This document shows, in pieces, positions 41,301 through 49,956 of a stretch of 50,435 nucleotides of DNA. The notes beneath the pieces were generated by a model, which was not told the origin of the DNA, ran no database searches, and saw only the letters and a list, made by a program, of their open reading frames with translations. The stretch covers positions 1 to 50,435 of the forward strand of contig NZ_JAACYW010000056.1 of NCBI RefSeq assembly GCF_015356825.1, written 5' to 3'. The DNA is from Catenulispora rubra. GTDB lineage: Bacteria > Actinomycetota > Actinomycetes > Streptomycetales > Catenulisporaceae. Position numbers and translations under genes: made by a program. Position 1 is the first letter of the stretch; the number at the start of each line of letters is the position of its first letter.

Positions 41301-41348
41301 GACGGCTCCGGCTACCGGCCGCTGCGCGACGTCTGGCCGGAAGCGTGA
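38328..41348 (+). CDS. tnpA: Tn3-family transposase, intact
   Basis: From GTG 38328 (GGAGG 6 nt upstream) the protein is 1006 aa, full length for Tn3 TnpA. The N-terminal DUF4158-type DNA-binding region starts VFTDEELINLRSFPEITPSE. The RNase H-like catalytic core has Asp in LSSDGQRFPVRGKS, Asp in ITEHATDTHGVTLVNFGLF and Glu in AHNGAFTSRHLMGQTESAWC. It resembles the actinobacterial Tn3 subgroup. It is the only intact transposase of the 18.4-kb element but is deep inside it, whereas the disrupted second transposase is next to the right end. Whether this protein acts on the 56-bp ends is not known. Confidence 0.92.
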   Translation: MATRVFTDEELINLRSFPEITPSELIRFFTLAPPDIEFVDPGRGRGAPDRLGLAVQLCTLPWLGFVPDDVTEAPPAAVARLSEQLRIPVGELRHYAAKREQTRTDHLLQVARYLRWRATKAMELKELDEFLLARAMEHDSPSLLFTLACEHMKSSRVIRLGVVKLLERVATARAEAGRETYSRVAHLLTPSMMAELDGLLHHDAAVRGTRLKWLTTPPVSDSPDSIKKEIGKLAFLRDLDAHTMDLSMLPAERRRFLHSVGHRLTGQALLRRESSRRHPILLAVLAQSAIGTLDDVVALFDQSVSARESRAKRKLTATLADRAKSAEERLALLDDILPVVVDVGIPDEEVGAILRGFGLERLRGALATAQRRLPRDHGHLALMTESYNHLREFTPAVLDAVEFAGGTTAAGLMEAVKVLRGLNRRKGRNVPDGAPDDFVPARWRGYLADAIAAGDSVAYRHFWELTVLLALRDGLRSGDVWVPGSRRYANPASYLFTPSQWEPKRVEFCHLVGKSPKAADALKAAFDEHATAMTDLESVLAKSKGKVGEVRIDDNGDLVIPQLTAEDVPAEVDELRKELISRLPFAPIASLLIELDRRTGFLECFTHAGGKQARSPQLKRNLLAVLIGHATNLGLTRMAEATGISYDVLAWTAEWYLREETLAAANAAIVDYHHRLPLTQTFGGGTLSSSDGQRFPVRGKSTTARAAKKWFADRGLSTYTWVSDQYSTYGTKIIVVTHREAQYVLDEIMGNATDLPITEHATDTHGVTLVNFGLFDLVGLQLSPRIRDLGKVTLYRTGPRAQAVSQWPIGGHLLTRRLNQDLVTEHWDDLLRLAGSVKFGQATASLIVGKLSASSRQNSLAAALKEYGALRRSIYAARYLADEGYRRRITRQLNKGEHLHALRRDLRYAHNGAFTSRHLMGQTESAWCLTLLTNGVVTWTTEYYGLAVAAMRAEGRHVDDEALAHISPAHSENVNFFGIIDVDVEGELAKLDGSGYRPLRDVWPEA

Positions 41349-41412
41349 GACGGCACAGCGCCTCGCGGGTGGTGTCGGCGCAGGCTATGTGACGATGCGA
41401 AGCTCCCGATCA

Positions 41413-42687
41413 TCAGGCAAGAGGATCGCCCGCGGCAGCCCGGCGTGCCCGCTGGAAGTCACGCAAGGCTGGCGGGAAGTCCCGTGCTGCGACGTGCATG
41501 CTCGTCCGGTCGGCCAAGGCCCTGGCGAGTGCGGCTCGTCCCAGCGGCTCGTCAACCTCGACGAGCCTGCGGGCCAGATTCACGCCTTCGTCGAAGCAGC
41601 GCCGCAGTTCGTCCGGAATACGCCAGGTCCGGAGCTCCCAAATCCTCACCGAACGCAGTGTGAGCTGGCGCTGCACCTCGACGAGTTCTCCGAGGTGTGC
41701 GGATGGCTCACGCTCGGCAAGGCCTGCGATACGGGCCACCTCCGCCTGGAGCCTGTCGTGTCCCTCGTTGAGGTATGCGCGGTGGCCCGTCGGGGCCCAG
41801 TGGAGATCTGAGAACAGCGGTGCCCCAGCCTCGTCGTGTGCGAGCTGGCCTCTCTTCGTCCGGCCGGTCAGCCGGATCAACAGGGCCCAGAACCCCAGGA
41901 TGTTGCTCCAGTTTTTCGGTTCGCCGTCGGCCGCCAGCATCGTGAGCACCGCTTCGGTTTCCGCGTCGCAGCGCTCGGCCTCGTCCTCGCGCCCGTTCTG
42001 ACGATCCATCCAGGCCAGGAGCAGCTGTTCCCAGATCACGAAGGCGTAGGCGCCGATGTGTTGATCGGCCTGTTGACGATCCTCGTTGACGAGCTCCTGC
42101 AGGGTGCTGCGGGCAGAGGCGTGGTGGCCGGCCGCCTCCATCTCTGCGATCCATGGGATCCTCGACCAAAAGTCCGTGGCCGACTTCTCCCGCTCATTCT
42201 CACGAACGATTGCTTCGAACAGGGCTGCCGCCTCTGCATGATCTCCGTCTTCGGCCAGCCTGCAAGCCAGCTGCGACGACCCGAACGTCGGGGACGACAC
42301 AACGCCGCTGTCAAAAGCACGCTTGCTGGCCAGCGCCATCTCGCGGCAGGCTTCGAGCCCCTCAGCGCGGCGCCCCGCATCGCAGAGCCCGTGTTGATAC
42401 TTCGTCAGTGCTTCGACCAGTACCTTCAATTCACGCGGATCGGCCTCGGCGGCGCTGCGTGCGACTTCGACGGCTTCCTGCCAGGCGGCTATCTGCTGTT
42501 CGCCGTGGAGGTCGTGACCGTGAGAGAGCAATGCGTCGACGAACATCTCTGTATACGCATCGGGCGTCGCGGTGCGCACCGTCCGGTACGCCGTGACCAG
42601 CGCCGCCGGCGACAGTCGGCGCCGATCCAACAACAGAGCCTGCGCACGAGCTACCTGGTCGTAGTCAACTCTCCCCGATTGAGTCAT
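41413..42687 (-). CDS. TPR-like helical repeat protein, transposon passenger
   Basis: The 424-aa protein is made of helical pairs with TPR-like spacing: WQEAVEVARSAAEADPRELK, LVEALTKYQHGLCDAGRRAE, GDHAEAAALFEAIVRENERE and YAFVIWEQLLLAWMDRQNGR. No catalytic or DNA-binding motif is visible. It is a likely interaction scaffold of unknown function. The gene is convergent with tnpA (65 bp between stops) and lies upstream of the resolvase pair. It resembles the TPR half of the STAND protein in style but shows no clear sequence match to it. Confidence 0.7.
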   Translation of the reverse strand: MTQSGRVDYDQVARAQALLLDRRRLSPAALVTAYRTVRTATPDAYTEMFVDALLSHGHDLHGEQQIAAWQEAVEVARSAAEADPRELKVLVEALTKYQHGLCDAGRRAEGLEACREMALASKRAFDSGVVSSPTFGSSQLACRLAEDGDHAEAAALFEAIVRENEREKSATDFWSRIPWIAEMEAAGHHASARSTLQELVNEDRQQADQHIGAYAFVIWEQLLLAWMDRQNGREDEAERCDAETEAVLTMLAADGEPKNWSNILGFWALLIRLTGRTKRGQLAHDEAGAPLFSDLHWAPTGHRAYLNEGHDRLQAEVARIAGLAEREPSAHLGELVEVQRQLTLRSVRIWELRTWRIPDELRRCFDEGVNLARRLVEVDEPLGRAALARALADRTSMHVAARDFPPALRDFQRARRAAAGDPLA

Positions 42688-42770
42688 GCAGCGATTCTGA
42701 GGTCCGCTATTGCCTTGAACAAGGCAACTTCAGGGTGACATTCGTCCTAGGAAAATTGCTGGTCAACGTG

Positions 42771-43703
42771 TCAGAATGGTGTCGATAGCCTGCTTCCGTT
42801 CTCCACAACAGCAGCCAGAGCCTCGCGCTGTGGTGGGACAGCGGCTTCGGCCAACGCCAGGCGGTCGTGCTCGCGTAGCATGCGCATTACGGTCGCCGCC
42901 GACGGGTGCTGACCCTTCTTCGCACCCTTGGTGATGACCAGCTTCGCGGCGATCTCCCGCAGGCTCAGCTCCTGCCCGCGCAACAGCAGCGCCATCGACA
43001 GCATCGTCTCGTCGGACACTTGTGCTCCCCCGATGATCTTGCCCCGTCGCCGCGCCGATTCGTGGCCTTCCAGGGTGCGGTCACGGATGTACTCCCGCTC
43101 CATACCCGACAAGGCCGCCAACACGGTGAACACCACGCCAGACGGATCGTGCGAGCCCTTGAGCTCGCCGGTCAGGAATTCGAGACCCACATCGGACGCC
43201 CTCAGCTGCTCTGCGAGCATCGCCAGATCGATGCCGCGGCCGAGGCGTTTGTGCTCGTGAACAACCAGCGTCACGGCCACGCCGGAGGCCCGCAGCTCCC
43301 GAGTGAGTGCGATCGCGCGCTCAAACTCGGGGCGGGACGCGACCCTGGTCGAGATCTTCTCCGAGAAGATCCTCGTCGCCCCTGCCTCGGTCAGAGAATC
43401 GATCTGCGTGTCCAACGACTGGCGAGCAGTAGAGGCGCGTGCGTAGCCGATGCGGACATGGCCGGCCGGTGCAGCACCGGGGTTCGCCGGCCTCGGAAGC
43501 TCGGCCCAGTCCGAGCCGGGCTTGCGCACCGCCGGCATCGGAACCTTTAGCGCCTTCGCCAGATGCGGCACGAGCTTGAAGCGCGCAGTGTGATACTGCA
43601 CCGCGACCTTCCCTGCGGCAGTGCGACATGGGGAGCCCGCCGGTACCGCGCACGTGGACATCGGGCAGTCGTTCGCCTCTACGACCTTGAAATCGTCGCT
43701 CAC
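42771..43703 (-). CDS. Serine resolvase with N-terminal zinc-finger-like domain (left copy)
   Basis: From GTG 43701-43703 the protein is 310 aa. Start chosen because it mirrors the right copy; the frame is open further upstream into the res region. Residues 10-50 hold C-P-M-S-T-C-A-V-P-A-G-S-P-C-R and YHTARFKLVPHLAKA, a small zinc-finger-like motif often seen in actinophage and actinobacterial proteins. The resolvase domain has the catalytic S91 in IGYARASTARQSLDTQ, HEHKRLGRGIDL, SGMEREYIRDRTLEGHESAR and a C-terminal HTH (LSLREIAAKLVITKGAKK). It is divergent from a close paralogue at 43922. These enzymes resolve transposon cointegrates at the res site between them. Confidence 0.88.
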   Translation of the reverse strand: MSDDFKVVEANDCPMSTCAVPAGSPCRTAAGKVAVQYHTARFKLVPHLAKALKVPMPAVRKPGSDWAELPRPANPGAAPAGHVRIGYARASTARQSLDTQIDSLTEAGATRIFSEKISTRVASRPEFERAIALTRELRASGVAVTLVVHEHKRLGRGIDLAMLAEQLRASDVGLEFLTGELKGSHDPSGVVFTVLAALSGMEREYIRDRTLEGHESARRRGKIIGGAQVSDETMLSMALLLRGQELSLREIAAKLVITKGAKKGQHPSAATVMRMLREHDRLALAEAAVPPQREALAAVVENGSRLSTPF

Positions 43704-43714
43704 GATCCGAAAGT

Positions 43715-43912
43715 GTTTCATGAGTCTGTTTCGCATGCCAGTGCTTTTGAAACGACCCATGAAACGCCGAACCGCCTGGACGGCGGCTGCCGAGAGAGCT
43801 GTTTCATAGGTGACCGCCTATGAAACACGGGAGCACGGGGTCGCCTTCCAGGCCCTTCGCTGTTTCATGGGGTGTTGCATATGCCTGGACGGGTGAAACG
43901 CACCCATGAAAC
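43715..43912. promoter_or_regulatory. Symmetric res region between two divergent resolvases
   Basis: Three inverted-repeat sites share one centre (43813.5). The central site is GTTTCATAGG (43801-43810)-N6-CCTATGAAAC (43817-43826). The left site runs from GTTTCATGAG (43715-43724) to CCCATGAAAC (43756-43765) and the right one from GTTTCATGGG (43862-43871) to CCCATGAAAC (43903-43912), each 51 bp. Arms GTTTCAT/ATGAAAC repeat throughout. Resolvase sites normally are asymmetric with three unequal subsites, so this near-perfect mirror is unusual. It also carries both promoters. Confidence 0.7.
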
Positions 43913-43921
43913 GATTCAGGG

Positions 43922-44782
43922 GTGAGTCCGGACCCGCACACACTCATCGAGTCGAATGACTGTCCAATGTCCAGCTGCGCTGTCCCGGCCGGCTCGCCGT
44001 GCCGTGCCGGCAAGGGGAAGGTCGCCGCGCAGTATCACACCGCGCGCTTCCGGCTTGTGCCGTCGCTGGCCAAAGCCCTCAACGTCCTTACTCCCGACAT
44101 CCGCAAGCCTGGCTCGGCGTGGATCGAGCTGGCGCGACCGCGCGGCGCTGACGCGCAGCTGGTCGGACACGTCCGGATCGGCTACGCCCGCGCCTCCACC
44201 GCCCGCCAGTCCCTCGACAGCCAGGTCGACTCCCTGACTGCGGCAGACGTCGGCAGGATTTTCTCGGAGAAGATCTCGACCGCCACGGCCCGGCCCGAGC
44301 TGGAGGCCGCAGTCAAACTCGCCCGTGACATCCGCAGCTCCGGCGTGGCCGTCACCCTGGTTGTCCACGAGCACAAGCGGCTTGGCCGCGGCATCGATCT
44401 GGCCACACTGGCCGAACAGCTCAAGGCCAGCGACATCGGCCTGGAATTCCTCACCGGAGAACTCCAAGGATCACACGACCCTTCCGGAGTGGTGTTCACC
44501 GTGCTGGCTGCGCTGTCTGGGATGGAGCGCGAGTACATCCGTGATCGCACCCTGGAAGGGCACGAGTCAGCCCGCAAGCGTGGCAAGGCCATCGGCGGAG
44601 CTGGCGTCACCGACGACGCCATGCTCGCGATGGCCCTGCACCTGCGCGGTCAGGACCTCAGCCTGCGCGACATCGCCGCAAAGTTGGTCATCACCACTGG
44701 AGCCAAGAAGGGGAAGCACCCCTCGCCGGCCACCGTGATGCGCCTGCTGCGTGAGCATGACGAGAAGAGCGCGGCGGATTGA
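43922..44782 (+). CDS. Serine resolvase with N-terminal zinc-finger-like domain (right copy)
   Basis: From GTG 43922 the protein is 286 aa: MSPDPHTLIESNDCPMSSCA, then VPAGSPCRAGKGKVAAQYHT, ARFRLVPSLAKAL. Catalytic S92 is in IGYARASTARQSLDSQ. Most other segments are nearly the same as in the left copy (VVHEHKRLGRGIDLATLAEQ, LTGELQGSHDPSGVVFTVLA, SGMEREYIRDRTLEGHESAR). The C-terminal HTH is LSLRDIAAKLVITTGAKKGK. Start positions 43703 (left) and 43922 (right) are equidistant from the res centre within 1 bp, so the locus is an inverted duplication. The right copy lacks the ~25 extra C-terminal residues of the left one. Confidence 0.9.
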   Translation: MSPDPHTLIESNDCPMSSCAVPAGSPCRAGKGKVAAQYHTARFRLVPSLAKALNVLTPDIRKPGSAWIELARPRGADAQLVGHVRIGYARASTARQSLDSQVDSLTAADVGRIFSEKISTATARPELEAAVKLARDIRSSGVAVTLVVHEHKRLGRGIDLATLAEQLKASDIGLEFLTGELQGSHDPSGVVFTVLAALSGMEREYIRDRTLEGHESARKRGKAIGGAGVTDDAMLAMALHLRGQDLSLRDIAAKLVITTGAKKGKHPSPATVMRLLREHDEKSAAD

Positions 44783-44890
44783 TCGACCGGCACCCCGACA
44801 TAGTCGGCGCCTTGTAGTTCTCTGTTGGAGAGAGGGTCATACCACGAGATGTCAGATCAGCGAGCGAATGGACGGGGCGACGGCTGACCG

Positions 44891-45394
44891 ATGTGGTCTT
44901 ACACGCCGTCGCAGCGCGTCGGACCGTTGGCCTTCGCCATGAACGTCGGCGCGGCGCTTGAAGCGATGCCCGGGTACGACGCGACCCTGGAGACCACCAG
45001 CACCGTGCTCGGTCCGACCCAGCGTGTCGAGTTCCACTCCGGTGCCCGTCAGGAACGGCCGGAGGTCACGGCCTACTTCGGAGAAGCCGAAGGGCTCTTC
45101 TGCGTTGTGCCGGACGCCTGCCGCGGCCCGCTTGTCCATTTGGACGGCCTGCAGCTCAACGGGCGCGACCCCTCGCAGTGGGAGGACGAGTTCGTGGAGT
45201 ACGTAGCGTCGCGCGGCGTCGGGCTCTACTACTCTCCAGCGGGGTACGCGGGATCGGACGATTTCGGGCTGGTCATGCAGGTTCAGCCCGATGCCGACGC
45301 CTTGATCACCCGGCCCGTGCTGATCGTCGTCCGCGAACGAGCCTGCACGTTATGGGATTCCATGCCCCACGAGGAGATCACGCTCTACAGGTAG
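44891..45394 (+). CDS. Orphan 167-aa protein, transposon passenger
   Basis: Starts at ATG 44891 (MWSYTPSQRVGPLAFAMNVG) and includes LGPTQRVEFHSGARQERPEV, GLFCVVPDACRGPLVHLDGL and VEYVASRGVGLYYSPAGYAG. It looks like a single alpha/beta domain without signal peptide or membrane segment. I recognise no family. It ends 9 bp before the stop of the convergent disrupted transposase. It could be a cargo gene; expression is uncertain. Confidence 0.65.
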   Translation: MWSYTPSQRVGPLAFAMNVGAALEAMPGYDATLETTSTVLGPTQRVEFHSGARQERPEVTAYFGEAEGLFCVVPDACRGPLVHLDGLQLNGRDPSQWEDEFVEYVASRGVGLYYSPAGYAGSDDFGLVMQVQPDADALITRPVLIVVRERACTLWDSMPHEEITLYR

Positions 45395-47491
45395 CAGCAC
45401 CCGTCAGCCCGTGCGGCTATCTGTGGCGCCGTTTTGCGGCGCGCCAAGGTCGGAGCCGATCTGAATACGCCGACCGATGTCCAGGCGGACCTCGCCGTAG
45501 GGGCGTACGTGCCCCCAGAAGAGCGCGGTCAGACCGCGCCGGTCGGCGGGTCCGAGCAGATCGCGCCACCGCGGTTCGGCCAGGACGTTCTGAAGCATGA
45601 GTGTGTTGACGTAGACGAGGCTGGCTTGCAAGATGCGCAAGCACAGCACCGTCATCTCCACTTCGTCCTTACGGTTGGTGGAGATCTCGCCGCTCTTGCC
45701 GAAGGCGATGACGGAGTTCGCCCGGTTCCAGGACTCCACGACATTCAAGCCCTCCTCGATCTGGCGCTGGAGGTCGCGATCGCGCAGGTAGCGGGCGACG
45801 AATATGGTCCGGGCAGCCTTTCCGACCTCGAGCATCGCCTGGTACGCCGGGTGGGACACCGCGCCGCGGAAGCGGGACAACACTGCCTCGGCCGAGGCAG
45901 TACCCTGCTGGATCGCCGTGGCGTACTTGACGATCAGGTCGTAGTTGGCCTCGATCACGTCCCAACGGATCGGACGGTGCAGCGCCGGCGCCAGATGCGG
46001 ATACGGGTCCTCGCCGCCGGGCAGGGCTGGCCGGTAGAGCCGAGTGTGGTTGATCCGCTTGATCCTCGGCAGCAGGTCGATATTGAGCAGCCGGGTAATG
46101 CCGAACCCGATCTCGGACTGGCCGTGGGTGTCGGTGTAGTTGCCCTCCACCTTCATGGTGGTGCCGTGGTGGATCGCGCCCTGCACCATCGCCGCCACCT
46201 CCAAGGCCGAAGCCCTGAGGACCTGGGAATGCACGACCACGTAGTTCTCCTCCACATGCCAGTAGACAAGCACCCCGCGGCCGCCGTAGCGGACGTGCCA
46301 CTCGGTGAACAGGTTCTGATCCCAGGTGCGGAAGTGGGTGGAGTCGGAGGCCACGGCCGTGGACGCTTGCCCCCACAGGGTGCTGTCGCGGGCGACGAAG
46401 GTGGCATTGGCAATCGCCGTGGCGATCTCGGTCGCCACCGCCGGGGTGAGGTAGCGGCGGCGCACGTAACGGACGTCCTCCTCCGAGTGCGCCCCGTCCG
46501 GCGGGATCACCGCCTTGATGCCGGCGTTGGTGCCGTAGCCGTAGATCGCCAGGATGAGCCGCTCGGCCAGCACCTCGAACGGCAGCGAGGAGCCGACGGC
46601 AGCAGCGATTCGTGCCAGCGCCCCTGAGCGCAGCAGCGCCTCCTTCAGGATGTCGATCAGCGGCGTGGCGTGCCAGCGCCGGGCCACCTCGTGCTTGATC
46701 CGACGCAGGTTCCGCGGCTCGGGCTGCGGCTCCAGCGGGGACAGTCGGATCACCCCGGAGCTGCCGCGCTCACGGATGTCTACCCAACTCAGGCGGGGCA
46801 GGTCGTTGTTGAGCGAGGTCAGCGCCTGCTCGACGTCGGCGCGCAGCTCGGCCACGAACCGCGCTGGGTCCAGCGGCTTGCGCAGCTCGGCGTAGTAGTC
46901 GACGCGGCGGTCCTCGAAGTCCCGCGGCAAGTCGTCGTCGGGGTCCCTGTAGCGCTGGGCGCCGACCACCCAGATCTCCTTGCAGCGCAGCAGGTCCCGC
47001 AGCGTCCGGAACGCCGCGACCTCGTAGGCCTGGCGGACGGTGCGCTGCTTGTTGTCCTTGTCCGGCCGGTACACCAAAGTCGCCCAGTCGCCGTCGATGG
47101 CCTCGTGCCGCGGCGGCACCTCCCCGATTGGGTAGTACACCAGGTTCTGGGTCCTGGCGTGGCGCCTGACGTACTCCAGTGCCGCCAGCAGCGGGTGGCC
47201 AGGGACGACCGAGCCGAACTCCAGAACGTCCAGCAAGGCAACCATGCCGCGCCGATAGTGGTTGGTGTAGGAAGCTTTCAACGTGTGCTGGACCGTGCGC
47301 CGGTAGACCGGGCCCTTCGTCTTGTACTCGTGGATGATCTCCCGCAGCGTCTGCTCGCCGCCGACGATCGCCGGGAACACCACCTTCGACACCGGCCCGG
47401 CCGGCTCAGCGACGGCGGCCTCGGCGATGCGGAACAAGATGTGCTCCTTGCCGTCGACCCGCTTGAACGCGTTGACGAGCTCCTCTGTGAC

Positions 47492-47499
47492 CTTTTTGT
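47492..47499. repeat. ISL3 target duplication, left copy (CTTTTTGT)
   Basis: The 8-bp duplicate flanks the IS on its left; the matching copy is at 48900-48907. An 8-bp duplication is typical of ISL3-family elements. Confidence 0.85.
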
Positions 47500-48899
47500 G
47501 GCTCTTCGCTCGTGTTTGTGGGTAGGGTCCTGATTCGCTATGGGTCAGGTTCTTCCTGGTAGGGGTCGGGCGTAGCCGGCCAGGCAGAGCCGGGTCATGG
47601 CGATCAGGGCGGGTGTCGAGCGGAAGCCGTAGGCCCGGCGGATGATCAGCCGGATCTTCTGGTTCATGGATTCGATCCGGCCGTTGCTCAGCCCGTAGGC
47701 CAGGGTGTTGGCGATCTCCGCGCGGCGGGGGCGGATGGTGCGGGCCAGCTCCACGAACGGTGCGAGTTTGCTGCGGCAGGCCCAGGCCAGCCAGGCGTCC
47801 AACAAGGCGATGCGTTCGGGGCCGCCGGGGGCGAACACCGCCCGCAGCTGTTCTTTGAGCAGGTAGGCCCGATACAGCGGCTTGTTGGTAGCCTGGATTA
47901 TCGACAGCTTGGCCTGCTGGCGCTTCGTCAGGTCGCCGGGGTTCTTCCACAAGGCGTAGCGGGAGTCCTTCAAGGCGCGGGCGACCTCGCGCATCCCGGC
48001 GGCACGGGCGTCGTTCCACACCTGCCGCCGAACCCTGTCCAAAGCGTCGGTCGCCCACTTCACGACGTGAAACGGGTCCAGGCACACCGCGGCCCTCGGG
48101 CAGCGTTCGGCCAGCACCAGCGCGATCCACCCGGCACCGTCGGCTGAGACGTGCGTGATCAGCTCGCAGCGCTCCGGGCCCAGCGCGTCGAAGAATCTCC
48201 GCACGCTGTCCTTGCTGCGGCCTTCGGTGACGAACAGCAGCCGACCGGAGTCGTGGTCGACCACGATCGTCAGATACCGCTGGCCCTTCTTGAACGACAC
48301 CTCGTCGATCCCGATCCGCCGGACCCCGTCCAGCCGATCGCCATCCTCGGCGTCCCGGTCGGGCATCACCCGGGCCAGGATCGCCCCGACGGTATGCCAG
48401 TTGATCCGCAACAAGGTGCCGATCACCGTCTTCGGCGCGGCCAGCGCGAACCAGGCCACCACCTCATCGAACGCCCGGGTATGCCCGGCACCGTGCCGGG
48501 CCCAGGGCACCGCCGCTATCACCACCCCGTGCACCGGGCAGGACACCCGCGGCAGCTCGGCCTCCAGGAACACTTTCAACACGCCATGATCCAGCGACCG
48601 CCAGCGACGGCGGCGACCCCGGTCATACAACGGAGCCCGCTCGCAGCAGATCCCGCACCGCGGCCGCCGCTCCCAACGCCGCTCCGGACGCACCGACACC
48701 ACCACCACTGGATCGATCGGGTGAACATAGACCTGCTCGGCCACGGTGCGTCCGATCCCACCAGCCCGAAGCCATACATTCGAGGACACGTCGTGCACCG
48801 CCTTGAAGGTCGCTGATCTAGACACTCAGAAACCTAGAGCGGGGCACGACGTTTCTCGTTGATCAACACGGGCTGACCCACACATGCAGGCGAAGAGCC
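47500..48899. mobile_element. ISL3-family insertion sequence (1400 bp)
   Basis: Terminal inverted repeats GGCTCTTCGC (47500-47509) and GCGAAGAGCC (48890-48899) extend imperfectly inward (TGTGGGT conserved at both ends). The element carries one transposase and is flanked by CTTTTTGT on both sides. It has inserted into the second Tn3 transposase gene. Confidence 0.9.
47545..48825 (-). CDS. ISL3-family transposase
   Basis: The 426-aa protein has an N-terminal zinc finger (C57-G-I-C60, CERAPLYD) and then the ISL3-type DDE core: Asp in RRIGIDEVSFKKGQRYL, Asp in PRAAVCLDPFHVVKWATDAL and Glu in YGLSNGRIESMNQKIRL. Full length and apparently intact. It is the only gene of the 1400-bp IS. It is transcribed in the same direction as the Tn3 transposase it disrupts. 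Because the frame is open at both ends it could appear fused to Tn3 fragments in automatic calls; that would be wrong. Confidence 0.92.
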   Translation of the reverse strand: MSRSATFKAVHDVSSNVWLRAGGIGRTVAEQVYVHPIDPVVVVSVRPERRWERRPRCGICCERAPLYDRGRRRRWRSLDHGVLKVFLEAELPRVSCPVHGVVIAAVPWARHGAGHTRAFDEVVAWFALAAPKTVIGTLLRINWHTVGAILARVMPDRDAEDGDRLDGVRRIGIDEVSFKKGQRYLTIVVDHDSGRLLFVTEGRSKDSVRRFFDALGPERCELITHVSADGAGWIALVLAERCPRAAVCLDPFHVVKWATDALDRVRRQVWNDARAAGMREVARALKDSRYALWKNPGDLTKRQQAKLSIIQATNKPLYRAYLLKEQLRAVFAPGGPERIALLDAWLAWACRSKLAPFVELARTIRPRRAEIANTLAYGLSNGRIESMNQKIRLIIRRAYGFRSTPALIAMTRLCLAGYARPLPGRT

Positions 48900-49900
48900 C
48901 TTTTTGTGGGCGCGGGCATCGATCCGGTGGACCGTGCCGATCAGCAGGTCGGTGAGATCATCGGTGATCTCCCGCTCGCGGGCATGCAGGAGTGCCGCCA
49001 GGAGCGTCACCGCCGACTCCCGTGAGCGCCGCCGCAGGTGTGACGGAGACTCCACCGCGCACCGCACCCGCCAACCAGCCAGTACCTTCGGCGCCACGTC
49101 CGCGAACACCCCATCCGGGACCTCGACCGCCCGTACCGACAGCAACTTGTCCATCTCGGCGATCATCGACTCCAGCGACACCCGGCCAGCCGCCGCCCGG
49201 ATCCGGGAGAATACCGACTCCGGGCTGTCATACGGGTCTTCCTCCGTTCCGACCTGTTCTACGTCCAGCTCACCCCAGCCGACCAGCGCCAGCAGCCGGC
49301 CCCCGGGCTCGGTACCGATACGGGCTTCGATCCGCGCGAACCAGGTCTTCTCCGCTGTGGACAGCGCCGCGGAGACCACGCGACCCACCCGGCCGTCGGT
49401 CGGCGGCTCGATCCGTTCCTCGCTCATCTTCTTCAGCAGCTCGCCCCGAGCCCGGTCCGCGTCCCGCTCGGCGTGCGCGACGTTCACCGCCAGCCACTCG
49501 GCCAGCTTGTCGGCGTCGGCCACCGAGCACTCGCGGAACCCCAGATGAGCCCGGATCTGTTTGCGGTGCTCCTTGGACGTACGCCCCGACCAGTTGTAGA
49601 GGCCGAAGCCCGATGCCGGCAGCTTCAGCTGAGCGGCGACGTGCTCCACCACCTCCTCTGCGAACTCGAACCGCCTGCGCGGAAAGCGGCCGTGGAAGGT
49701 GTAGAACTTCAGCATCAAGGCGAAGGCGAGCTTGGTGTCCTGATGTCGCCCGAACAACAACGCGTCCTCGTCAGGCAGCACCGTCCAGTGCTCGACGAGT
49801 TCGTCCATACCGACCAGCCGTCGTCCCATGACCGCGCATCATGCTCCGAGCCGGTACCACGAGACACCGTGTTGCAGAAATCGTGACTGATCAGACTAGG

Positions 49901-49956
49901 CCAGCAACCATGATCAGCGTTTATGTACCTGATGACACGATCGTTAACGGCACCCC
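49901..49956. repeat. Right terminal inverted repeat (56 bp)
   Basis: On the minus strand it begins GGGGTGCCGTTAACGATCG; the shared block AAACGCTGATCATGGT lies at ~49909-49924. It is followed directly by AAATC (49957-49961). Confidence 0.88.

Larger units (their letters stand above)
45404..49829 (-). pseudogene. tnpA: Tn3-family transposase split by an ISL3-family IS
   Basis: The N-terminal part (49829 to ~48900: MGRRLVGMDELVEHWTVLPD, then RFPRRRFEFAEEVVEHVAAQ) ends at A-R-A-H-K-K where the IS begins. The C-terminal part resumes at 47491 as VTEELVNAFKRVDGKEHILF. Removing the 1400-bp IS and one copy of CTTTTTGT restores one frame of ~1005 aa, full length. It holds Asp in AVASDSTHFRTWDQN, Asp in VEGNYTDTHGQSEIGFG and Glu in FGKSGEISTNRKDEVEM. 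It is about the same length as the intact TnpA at 38328 but clearly diverged. Its start lies 127 bp from the right terminal repeat, so it was probably the transposase of the enclosing element before it was inactivated. Confidence 0.88.
31562..49956. mobile_element. 18.4-kb Tn3-family transposon (mosaic, carries passenger genes)
   Basis: The element starts GGGGTGCCGTTAACGAACG (31562) and ends with its inverted copy (49956). The first 56 bp of both ends match at 49 positions, unusually long for Tn3 ends (typically ~38 bp). Flanks are the exact duplication AAATC. Inside are two Tn3 transposase genes, one intact (38328-41348) and one split by an IS (45404-49829), a tyrosine recombinase, two serine resolvases and at least five passenger genes. 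The second transposase starts 127 bp from the right end and points inward. The mixed recombination systems and an internal terminal-repeat-like sequence at 33168 suggest fusion of two or more Tn3 elements. Confidence 0.88.

Noticed and set aside
44788..44800. Another Tn3 end (CGGCACCCC on the plus strand)
   Set aside because: Only the first ~9 bp match the terminal repeats; the rest differs and no 5-bp duplicate flanks it.
45404..48130. A 908-codon frame running from the ISL3 element into the Tn3 transposase
   Set aside because: It crosses the IS end at 47500; the first ~210 codons are out-of-frame IS DNA.
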